This document shows positions 30,039-36,254 of a stretch of 36,254 bases of DNA, piece after piece. Below the pieces are notes generated by a model that had not been told where the DNA came from, made no database searches, and worked only from the letters and a program-made list of their open reading frames with translations. Source of the DNA: CAYJPV01 sp964396055 (GTDB lineage Bacteria > Acidobacteriota > Vicinamibacteria > Vicinamibacterales > JAKQTR01); the NCBI GenBank assembly GCA_964396055.1, contig CAYNDV010000033.1, positions 1-36,254 of the forward strand. Reading direction: 5' to 3'. Each line of letters opens with the position of its first letter. Position 1 is the first letter of the stretch. Made by a program: the position numbers and the translations under genes.

Positions 30039-30772
30039 TCGGCGACATCCTCACGGTGGCCGTCAAGGAATGGCGCGAACTGCTCTGGCTGGGGGGCACG
30101 CTGCGCGGCGGCCGCGTGAGCCTCTTCATCCTGCTGGCCATGTTCGGCGTGTTCATGCCGTACCAGTTCGGCGAGGACTGGGTCTCGTCGCCTTCGTCAC
30201 TGGCGTACTGGGCGTGGTTGCCGCTGATGATCGTCGCGGGTGCCGTGGCCGACAGTTTCGCCGGCGAGCGCGAGCGCCACACCCTGGAGACCCTCCTGGC
30301 GAGCCGGTTGCCGGATCGCGCGATTCTCTTCGGCAAGGTGATGGCGTCGGTCGGGTACGGCTGGGGCCTGGTGCTGGCGATGCTCGGCCTGGGCATCGTC
30401 ACGGTCAACGTGACGTCGGGCGCCGGCCACGTCATCTGGTTCCCGTGGCGGATGGCCGTCGGCGCGCCGATCTTCTCCCTGCTCGGGGCGTCGGTGGCGG
30501 CCGGGGCCGGCATCCTGGTGTCGCTGCGCGCGCCCACCGTGCGTCAGGCAGCGCAGACGCTGAACGTGGCCATTCTGCTCATCATCTTCGTGCCGGTCCT
30601 GGGCGCACAGGCCCTGCCCCTGGCCTGGAAGACGCAGGCGGCCGCGTGGGCACGGTCGGTGGGGCCCGACGGCGTGATGGGCCTGGCAGCCGTCCTGCTG
30701 GCTGTACTGGCGGCCGGGTTGCTGGCGGCGGCGATGGCCCGCTTCAAACGTGCGAGACTGGTACTGGACTGA
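30035..30772 (+). CDS. ABC-2 type transporter permease
   Basis: This 245-residue integral membrane protein pairs with the upstream ATPase. About six membrane segments are visible, starting near SLFILLAMFGVFMPYQF (about residues 29-45) and ending with a segment near 218-235 followed by a basic tail (RFKRARLVLD). ADSFAGERERHTLETLLASRL (about 74-94) is the conserved cytoplasmic loop of ABC-2 permeases. The start is the GTG at 30035 within GCGGTGATC, overlapping the ATPase stop, with GGAGGAG just upstream. At 245 residues it is normal for a half-transporter of this type, so a dimer is expected. Confidence 0.88.
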   Translation: MIGDILTVAVKEWRELLWLGGTLRGGRVSLFILLAMFGVFMPYQFGEDWVSSPSSLAYWAWLPLMIVAGAVADSFAGERERHTLETLLASRLPDRAILFGKVMASVGYGWGLVLAMLGLGIVTVNVTSGAGHVIWFPWRMAVGAPIFSLLGASVAAGAGILVSLRAPTVRQAAQTLNVAILLIIFVPVLGAQALPLAWKTQAAAWARSVGPDGVMGLAAVLLAVLAAGLLAAAMARFKRARLVLD

Positions 30773-30802
30773 AGGCGAACGACCCCCGGGAGGAGACTGG
30801 CG

Positions 30803-31186
30803 ATGCGGCGACTGGTGACATGCGGCGTGATGGCGGCAGTATTCGTGTTGACGGGCCTGGGGGCGGCGCTGGCGTCCCAGGACGCGCAGGCCGACGCGAT
30901 TTCCGGCACCTGGGCGGGCGAGGCGATGGTGCAGGGGCAGCCCATGGCGATCACGCTCTACCTGAAGCTGGCGGGCGACGCGGTGACCGGGGAAATCGAG
31001 TCCCCGATGGGACGCGTGGCCTTCACCTCCGCGTCGTGGAAGGAGGGCACGTTGACGCTGGCGTTTCCCTACTCAGGCGGCGAGCCCGTGACGATGGTCG
31101 GCAAGCTCGAGGACGGACGGCTGGCTGGAATGTTCGACTACAACGGCGGTGAACTCCAGGGCACGTGGTCGGCGGCCCGGAAGTAG
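30803..31186 (+). CDS. Small secreted beta-rich protein, unknown function
   Basis: This 127-residue protein has a signal peptide (RRLVTCGVMAAVFVLTGLGA, cleavage probably near ALASQ, residues 22-26). The mature part alternates short beta strands and begins and ends with a G-T-W motif (ISGTWAGEAMV and ELQGTWSAARK), as in small lipocalin-like barrels. GGAGGA lies 8 nt before the ATG. It follows the ABC permease by 30 nt and precedes the M48 peptidase by 8 nt, on the same strand, so it is probably in the same transcript. I cannot name a family; a ligand-binding periplasmic role is a guess. Confidence 0.75.
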   Translation: MRRLVTCGVMAAVFVLTGLGAALASQDAQADAISGTWAGEAMVQGQPMAITLYLKLAGDAVTGEIESPMGRVAFTSASWKEGTLTLAFPYSGGEPVTMVGKLEDGRLAGMFDYNGGELQGTWSAARK

Positions 31187-31194
31187 AGGCGACG

Positions 31195-32220
31195 ATGCGG
31201 AGAGCGGTGGCGGTGCTCGTCGGCGTGGTGGCGCTTGGGGCCTGGCCTGCGGCGCAGGGCGCGAATCCGAACCAGTTGAAGACCGAGAAGGTCTCCGGGT
31301 ACGCCGAATGGCGGCGGGGCGATCACCTCATCGTCGACGGCCAGCGCGTGGCGGCCGGCAGCGCGACGAAGTTCAAGGGCAAGGGCATCACGGGCCTGGC
31401 GGCGATTCCCCTCGGATACGAGGTCGAGGCCAAGGGCTACCGCCTGCCGGACGGTGTCCTCCTGGCGTCGGAGATCGAGGCCAAGGCCAACGGTGCCGGC
31501 ATGTTCGAAGGTGACATCCGGAATACCACGGCCGAGATGGAGGCCCAGTGGCTGAAGGCCGGCGCCGTCTTCGAGGAGGACGAAGAGGGCAAGGACAAGG
31601 TGATCGGGCGGATCGTGACCAGGGGGCCTGCTGTCGATCGGGTGCAGCGCATCGTCCGTCGCGTGACCCCGCCCTACGTGGATCCCGCCTCTCTGCGGGT
31701 GCACGTGGTGGACACCAAAGACTGGAACGCCATGGCCATGGGCAACGGCGCCATCTGGGTGTTCACGGGCCTGCTGGATGCCCTGGATGACGACGAAGTG
31801 GCCGTGGTGATCGGCCATGAACTGGCGCACTACACCCACGAGCACTCCCGCCGGGAGTTCAAGCGGGCGTTCTGGGGGCAGCTCATCGCCATCGGCGCCA
31901 TGCTGGCCACGGAAGCCGCGACCGACAGCGACAAGAAGAAAGCGGCCGTCGCGGTGGCGGCCCTGGCGAGCGCCCTGGTTCTTCGCAACGGCTACAGCCG
32001 CAACCTGGAGGATCAGGCCGACCGCGTGGGGCTCCGCTACGCGTACGAAGGGGGCTACAACGTCAGCAAGGGCCCCGCGCTGTGGGTGAAGTTCCGGGAC
32101 AAGTACGGGGACCAGAACGGCCTCATGAACTTCTTTCTCGGAGAACACTCCACGGCCACGGCCCGCGTGAAGAACCTCGATCGGGAGATCGCGTTGAACT
32201 ACCGGACGGTGGCCCGGTAA
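31195..32220 (+). CDS. Secreted M48-family zinc metallopeptidase with N-terminal DUF5666-like domain
   Basis: This 341-residue protein has a signal peptide (residues 1-22) and two domains. Residues 30-100 (KVSGYAEWRRGDHLIVDGQR ... YEVEAKGYRLPDG ... ASEIEAK) look like a small OB-type domain of the DUF5666 kind. The peptidase follows, with the zinc motif HELAH (H208, E209, H212) and the third ligand in SRNLEDQADRVG (E272 or nearby), as in M48/Oma1/BepA proteins. NAMAMGNGAIWVFTGLLDAL is also typical. A hydrophobic stretch at about 226-263 may touch the membrane. The start at 31195 has GAGG about 6 nt upstream. A role in envelope protein quality control is inferred from the family. Confidence 0.88.
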   Translation: MRRAVAVLVGVVALGAWPAAQGANPNQLKTEKVSGYAEWRRGDHLIVDGQRVAAGSATKFKGKGITGLAAIPLGYEVEAKGYRLPDGVLLASEIEAKANGAGMFEGDIRNTTAEMEAQWLKAGAVFEEDEEGKDKVIGRIVTRGPAVDRVQRIVRRVTPPYVDPASLRVHVVDTKDWNAMAMGNGAIWVFTGLLDALDDDEVAVVIGHELAHYTHEHSRREFKRAFWGQLIAIGAMLATEAATDSDKKKAAVAVAALASALVLRNGYSRNLEDQADRVGLRYAYEGGYNVSKGPALWVKFRDKYGDQNGLMNFFLGEHSTATARVKNLDREIALNYRTVAR

Positions 32221-32247
32221 CCCGGCCTCACCGGGGCTGTACCGGGC
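32212..32247. terminator. Two-level hairpin over convergent stop codons
   Basis: GCCCGGTA (32212-32219) pairs with TACCGGGC (32240-32247); inside it CCCGG (32221-32225) pairs with CCGGG (32231-32235). The structure covers both stop codons of the convergent M48 and DUF457 genes, which are 7 nt apart. No T-tract is present. Confidence 0.5.
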
Positions 32248-33343
32248 GCGGGATGAGCCGCGCGTCCAGATCCACCACGGCGACCACGCCGAATCCCGGG
32301 CGGGTGCCGATCGAGAACCGGGCGTCGCGGACGATCACCCGGAAGCCGCCGTCGCGGGCGTGCTGCACCTCGTAGCTGGGGAAGCGCAGCCACCGCCGCA
32401 CGCCCTGCACGAACGGCGCCTCGAGGGCCGCGGCCACCACGGCGTCGTACGTGCCGCGGGGGGACTGCTCAGGCGTGACGTCCGCAGCCACGCCGCGGAT
32501 CCAGTTCACCGGCACGAACAGATACGCGCTCGGCGTCACGGCGATGACCTGACGATGGAGGGGCCGCGCCGGCAGCGGCATGGCCGCGACGCGGTCGACG
32601 TCCCACTGTCGGGCCCTCGCCAGTTCCCGCACCTGCTGTTCCGCGAGACGCGACCCCGCCACCATCGCCGCGATGTAGGCCGCGGCCAGGGCTACCGAGA
32701 CGATGGCCGCGCGCCGCAGCACGCGGACGGGCACGGTGGCGCGCAAGCCGAGCGCCGCGAGCACGGCGATGGCCCAGGTGTACTTTGCGGCCATGGGCAC
32801 CAGGTCTGTGCCGAGCATGACCGCGGTCATGCCCAGTCCCAGAGCTGCCCACACGATGGAGCCGGCACGATGCCGGGTCCAGGCCAGCATCACGGCCGTC
32901 CCGAGCAGGAGCCAGAGCCACGGGTCCACGATGAAGAGGGTATCGCCGTAGAACCAGCGATCGTCGAACGGCATGAGCAGCCGCACGCCGTAGTTGTTCA
33001 GCCAGTCGAGGAAGGGGTGCGACACGACCCCGGCAATCGAGGCGGCGAGGATCGGCCAGGCCTGGGCCGGCGGCGCATCGGGTCGTCGGCGGCGGCGGAC
33101 GTGCGTGTCGAACGCCATCACCGCCCAGGCCAGCAGGCCCGGGAGCAGCAGGACGGCCAGGAGGCCATGGGTCCAGCCCCGGCGGAAGTCGAACGCCAGG
33201 TCCGACCCGGCGAGGTAACAGGCGCCGTCGAGGTCGGGCAGGTTGGCGGCGATGATCAGCGTGGAGGTGGCCAGCGGCGTGGCGCGCTTGAAGCCGGCTT
33301 CGGCCAGGCAGGCTCCGGCGAGCGTGTGGGCGAGTGGTTCCAT
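32228..33343 (-). CDS. DUF457/YdjM-like inner-membrane metal-dependent hydrolase
   Basis: This 371-residue protein belongs to the family annotated as LexA-binding inner-membrane-associated putative hydrolase (YdjM/DUF457). The N-terminus EPLAHTLAGACLAEAGF, then ANLPDLDG (D37, D39), RRGWTHGLL (H59) and SHPFLDWLNNYG (H109, D113) give the conserved His/Asp set. Several membrane segments follow in the middle third. The last 150 residues are soluble-looking and not typical of the short E. coli form. I choose the ATG at 33343, with a GGGAGGG motif about 5 nt upstream; the frame is open 64 more codons upstream in Pro/Arg-rich sequence. In E. coli YdjM is under LexA control; I saw no clear LexA box here. 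Confidence 0.85.
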   Translation of the reverse strand: MEPLAHTLAGACLAEAGFKRATPLATSTLIIAANLPDLDGACYLAGSDLAFDFRRGWTHGLLAVLLLPGLLAWAVMAFDTHVRRRRRPDAPPAQAWPILAASIAGVVSHPFLDWLNNYGVRLLMPFDDRWFYGDTLFIVDPWLWLLLGTAVMLAWTRHRAGSIVWAALGLGMTAVMLGTDLVPMAAKYTWAIAVLAALGLRATVPVRVLRRAAIVSVALAAAYIAAMVAGSRLAEQQVRELARARQWDVDRVAAMPLPARPLHRQVIAVTPSAYLFVPVNWIRGVAADVTPEQSPRGTYDAVVAAALEAPFVQGVRRWLRFPSYEVQHARDGGFRVIVRDARFSIGTRPGFGVVAVVDLDARLIPRPVQPR

Positions 33344-33453
33344 CGTTCCCTCCCATCTTACCCGACCCCCGGGTGCGCGTCCGCCGGGCCATTGCGTCGG
33401 CCGGCGGGCATCGGCCATGATGGGGACCGCGAGCACAGGCGGGGGAGTCTGCC

Positions 33454-34461
33454 ATGGAGTACCGATTGCTGGGACGCACCGGGGTGCGTGTGTCTCCCGT
33501 GTGTCTGGGGACGATGAACTTCGGGGCGGCGACACCGGAATCCGAGTCCGTCGCGATCGTGCACGCGGCGATCGATGCGGGGCTGAACTTCGTCGATACC
33601 GCGGATGTGTACAACGGCGGGGAGTCCGAGCGGATCGTGGGGCGCGCCCTGGCCGGGCGGCGGCACGGTGTCGTGCTGGCGACCAAGGTGCACGGCCGGA
33701 CGGGGCCCGGACCCAACGACGCCGGTAACTCCCGGCTGCACATCGTCGCGGCCTGCGAGGCGTCGTTGCGACGCCTGGGCACGGACTACCTCGACCTGTA
33801 CCAGGTGCACCGGCCGAGTCCCGAGATTCCCATCGACGAAACGCTCGGGGCCTTGACCGATCTCGTGCGCGCGGGCAAGGTGCGCTACGCGGGGTGCTCG
33901 ACCTTCCCCGCGTGGATGGTGATGGAAGCGCTGGCTGTCAGCGAGCGGTGGGGGCTCGCGCGATTCGTCAGCGAGCAGCCTCCGTACAACCTGCTCGATC
34001 GGCGGATTGAGAACGAGTTGGTGCCCCTCGCGATGCGGTACAATCTGGCGCTGCTGCCGTGGGCGCCGCTGGCGCAGGGGGTGCTGGCGGGCCGGTATCC
34101 TGCCGCGGGGCCGCTGCCTGCCGATTCGCGGGCGATACGCCAGCCGGGGCCAGGCGCCATCTACGCGCAGCGCGTGACGGCCCGCGGCATCGCCGTGGGG
34201 CGGGCCTTTGCGGAGATCGCGGGGCGGTCCGGCCGGACGGCCGGGCAACTGGCGGTGATCTGGTGCAAGGACCAGCCCGGCATCACGGCGCCGGTCGTCG
34301 GGCCGCGCACGCTGGCCCAGGCCCTCGAACTCGCGGCGGCGGCGGAGATGACGCTGTCGGCGGACGAACGGGCGGCCTGCGATGCCCTGGTGCCGCCGGG
34401 TGGGGTAGTGACGAATTTCCACAATTCGGCGCCCTGGATGAAGACACCCGTCGCCGACTAG
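33454..34461 (+). CDS. Aldo/keto reductase
   Basis: This 335-residue NADPH-dependent oxidoreductase has a TIM-barrel fold. The catalytic tetrad is visible: D48 and Y53 in FVDTADVYNGG, K78 in LATKVHG and H119 in LYQVHRPS. MEYRLLGRTGVRVSPVCLGTMN is the family start, and the late cofactor region contains PVVGPRTLAQALEL. It resembles the YajO/Gcy-type group of larger AKRs. GGGGGAG lies about 6 nt before the ATG. It is divergent from the DUF457 gene by 110 nt and leads a same-strand run with the PLP enzyme (36 nt gap) and the P-loop protein. The substrate is unknown. Confidence 0.92.
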   Translation: MEYRLLGRTGVRVSPVCLGTMNFGAATPESESVAIVHAAIDAGLNFVDTADVYNGGESERIVGRALAGRRHGVVLATKVHGRTGPGPNDAGNSRLHIVAACEASLRRLGTDYLDLYQVHRPSPEIPIDETLGALTDLVRAGKVRYAGCSTFPAWMVMEALAVSERWGLARFVSEQPPYNLLDRRIENELVPLAMRYNLALLPWAPLAQGVLAGRYPAAGPLPADSRAIRQPGPGAIYAQRVTARGIAVGRAFAEIAGRSGRTAGQLAVIWCKDQPGITAPVVGPRTLAQALELAAAAEMTLSADERAACDALVPPGGVVTNFHNSAPWMKTPVAD

Positions 34462-34497
34462 GCCGGTCGGAGTGGGTCACGGCTGCTGGAGGGACGG

Positions 34498-35580
34498 GTG
34501 ACGACCGAGACGGTCATGCGGCGCTTTGCCTCGCTGGGGCACGCCATCGGCAACACGCCGCTGCTGGCGATCGATTTCCGGTACCGTGGCGAACCGCGCA
34601 CGCTCTACGCCAAGTACGAGCAGACCAACTTCACCGGCAGCATCAAGGACCGGATGGCGTTGCACATCCTGCGGAAGGCGTACGCGACCGGGGCCCTGGC
34701 GCCCGGCGACACGATTGCCGAGGCGACAAGCGGCAACACCGGCATCTCGTTCGCGGCCCTCGGGCGGGCCCTGGGCCATCCCGTGACGATTTTCATGCCC
34801 GACTGGATGAGCGCCGAGCGCATCTCGCTGATTGCCAGTTTCGGGGCCGCCATCGTGCTCGTGAGCCGCTCGCAGGGCGGTTTCCTCGGGAGCATCCGGC
34901 TGTCGGAAGAACTGGCGGCCCGCGAGGGCCACGTCTTTCTGCCGTGCCAGTTCGCCAACGAGGCGAACGTCGAAGCCCATCAGACGGCGACGGGACCGGA
35001 GATCTGGTGGCAGCTGGCGTCCCTCGGGTTGACGCCCGACGCGTTTGTCGCGGGCGTGGGCACCGGCGGCACCGTGATGGGCGTGGGCCGCTACCTGCGG
35101 TCCCGGAAGCCCGGCGTGCGCGTGCACCCGCTCGAGCCCGCCGAGTCACCCACCATGCGCACGGGGCACAAGACGGGGCAGCACCGGATCCAGGGCATCT
35201 CGGACGAGTTCATCCCGGCGATCGCCAGGCTCGACGAACTGGACGCCATCGTGGACGTCTCGGACGGCGATGCGATCCTGATGGCGCAGCAGCTGGCGCA
35301 CATCGGCCTTGCGGTGGGCATCTCCTCGGGGGCGAATTTCGTCGGGGCGATCAAGGTCCAGCACGACCTGGGGCGCGAGGCGGTCGTCGCGACGGTGTTC
35401 TCGGACAGCAACAAGAAGTACCTGAGCACGGACCTGCTGCGCAGTGAAACCGCAAAGCCCGGGTACTGCGCGCCGGACGTGGAACTGATCGGCTTCAGGG
35501 CCATCAAGCGGATGTGCGAGCTGTGCTGCGACGATCCGGGGTGCACGGTGCACGAACACCCGGCGCGGGGCACGCGCTGA
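34498..35580 (+). CDS. Cysteine synthase family PLP enzyme with cysteine-rich C-terminal tail
   Basis: This 360-residue enzyme belongs to the CysK/CysM/cystathionine beta-synthase fold-type II group. K50 in NFTGSIKDRMA is the PLP lysine, TSGNTG (77-82) the substrate loop and GVGTGGTVMGVGRYL the phosphate-binding loop. SIKDRMA, in place of SVKDR, is a common variant. The last 28 residues carry a dense cysteine cluster, C340, C343, C344 and C349 (MCELCCDDPGC), not found in ordinary cysteine synthases that I know. The tail could bind a metal or act as a redox switch; that is inference. The start is a GTG at 34498 after GGAGGGACG. Substrate choice (O-acetylserine, phosphoserine or other) cannot be told. 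Confidence 0.88.
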   Translation: MTTETVMRRFASLGHAIGNTPLLAIDFRYRGEPRTLYAKYEQTNFTGSIKDRMALHILRKAYATGALAPGDTIAEATSGNTGISFAALGRALGHPVTIFMPDWMSAERISLIASFGAAIVLVSRSQGGFLGSIRLSEELAAREGHVFLPCQFANEANVEAHQTATGPEIWWQLASLGLTPDAFVAGVGTGGTVMGVGRYLRSRKPGVRVHPLEPAESPTMRTGHKTGQHRIQGISDEFIPAIARLDELDAIVDVSDGDAILMAQQLAHIGLAVGISSGANFVGAIKVQHDLGREAVVATVFSDSNKKYLSTDLLRSETAKPGYCAPDVELIGFRAIKRMCELCCDDPGCTVHEHPARGTR

Positions 35581-35599
35581 CGCGGCAGGCGGCGACACC

Positions 35600-36148
35600 A
35601 TGAAAGTGGCGTTCATCGGATCGCACGGCACGGGCAAGACCACCCTGTGTTACGACCTCGTGGGTGCCCTGAAGAAGCAGGGCGCCAACGCGGACATGGT
35701 CAAGGAGGTGGCCCGGTTATCGCCGCTTCCCGTCAACCGGAAGACGTCGCTCGACGCCCAGACCTGGATCCTGATGACCCAGGTGGCCGAGGAAATCCGG
35801 TCCGCCAGCCAGCACGACATCGTCGTGTGCGATCGCAGCGTGCTCGACAACTACGCGTACCTGGCGCTGGCCTGCGGCCGGCAGAAGGCCATCGAGCGCT
35901 TCGTCGACTTCTGGATGAAGTCGTACGACGTGCTGTTCAAGGTACCGGTCATCGACGTGGCCCGCGACGACGGGTTCCGCGACACGGATCAGTTCTTCAT
36001 CCGCTCGATCGACCAGTTGGTGGACACCCTCCTGATCGAGAAGAAGATCGCCCACGAGCGGCTCGATGCCACGTCCCGGGACGGGTGGGTGGACGCCGCG
36101 CGCGGCGCGGTCGCCCGGCATCCTGCGCTGGCGGGCCGACTGATCTAG
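35600..36148 (+). CDS. P-loop ATPase/kinase of the AAA_28 (NadR kinase-like) type
   Basis: This 182-residue protein has a Walker A motif GSHGTGKTT (7-15) at the very N-terminus and an acidic DRS motif in VVCDRSVLDNYAYL, about 75 residues further on. VKEVARLSPLPVN between them is characteristic of the NadR-C/AAA_28 group, whose known members phosphorylate nicotinamide riboside or other nucleosides. The protein has no DNA-binding or adenylyltransferase domain, so it is a stand-alone kinase-like domain. It follows the PLP enzyme by 19 nt on the same strand. Function is unproven; nucleoside or small-molecule phosphorylation is the best inference. Confidence 0.8.
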   Translation: MKVAFIGSHGTGKTTLCYDLVGALKKQGANADMVKEVARLSPLPVNRKTSLDAQTWILMTQVAEEIRSASQHDIVVCDRSVLDNYAYLALACGRQKAIERFVDFWMKSYDVLFKVPVIDVARDDGFRDTDQFFIRSIDQLVDTLLIEKKIAHERLDATSRDGWVDAARGAVARHPALAGRLI

Positions 36149-36254
36149 CGGCCGCGCCGCCGCGGTGCGTGGCTGGCCGGGGCGCCTGCCGGCCGCGGCG
36201 CATGGCGATCCAGGATCTGCTGGCGCCGCTCGTCCTCCCGGCGCCGACCCTGCG
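36145..36254 (-). CDS. Possible C-terminal end of a partial minus-strand gene
   Basis: On the minus strand one frame is open from the right window edge to a TAG at 36145-36147, 35 codons, overlapping the stop of the convergent P-loop gene by 3 bases. The peptide begins with a charged helix-like part (RREDERRQQILDRHAPR) and ends in a Pro/Ala/Arg-rich tail, as many real C-termini in GC-rich genomes do. Codon third positions are almost all G or C. It is too short to assign a family, and chance is possible. Confidence 0.35.
   Translation of the reverse strand, partial: QGRRREDERRQQILDRHAPRPAGAPASHAPRRRGR

Overview
The window is about 36 kb of very GC-rich, densely coding bacterial chromosome. 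Reduced-ferredoxin enzymes (KorAB, NfnAB), a long-form IspH, TolC-dependent efflux systems and start regions with Shine-Dalgarno motifs all point to a Gram-negative bacterium. The gene set resembles Acidobacteriota of the Vicinamibacteria type, but that is inferred from gene content and style, not from a marker gene. I see no rRNA, tRNA, CRISPR array, phage or insertion sequence.

Layout. Positions 1-7736 (minus strand) hold one efflux operon: a Spy/CpxP-like periplasmic protein, a TolC-family outer-membrane channel, an RND adaptor, an RND pump, and a second, MacA-like adaptor that runs off the left edge. Positions 7847-12261 (minus) hold ispH, yqgE/algH and the two subunits of an NfnAB-type ferredoxin:NADP transhydrogenase. 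Between yqgE and nfnB lies a 215-bp non-coding element built of heptamer repeats in nested inverted order. Positions 12430-17377 hold an acyltransferase (plsC type), a small zinc-ribbon protein on the minus strand, a ROK sugar kinase, and korAB for a 2-oxoacid (probably 2-oxoglutarate):ferredoxin oxidoreductase.

Positions 17472-28967 hold a small membrane protein, a GNAT acetyltransferase, a 1875-residue single-chain biotin-dependent carboxylase laid out like eukaryotic acetyl-CoA carboxylase, a nucleotidyltransferase translationally coupled to a galactokinase-like GHMP kinase, and, on the minus strand, an 880-residue fusion of lysophospholipid acyltransferase, acyl carrier protein and AMP-forming acyl ligase. 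Positions 29109-32220 hold an ABC exporter pair, a small secreted protein and a secreted M48 peptidase. Positions 32228-36148 hold a DUF457/YdjM-like membrane hydrolase (minus), then an aldo/keto reductase, a cysteine-synthase-like PLP enzyme and a NadR-kinase-like P-loop protein. The last 110 bases may carry the C-terminal end of another minus-strand gene.

How the genes work together. KorAB makes reduced ferredoxin from 2-oxoglutarate; NfnAB can exchange those electrons with NAD(P)H; IspH consumes low-potential electrons for isoprenoid synthesis. The carboxylase, PlsC and the acyltransferase-ACP-ligase fusion form a lipid theme. The most unusual items are the heptamer inverted-repeat element, the eukaryote-like single-chain carboxylase, the acyltransferase-ACP-ligase fusion and the kinase-nucleotidyltransferase pair. 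I did not find a clearly new defence or mobile system.
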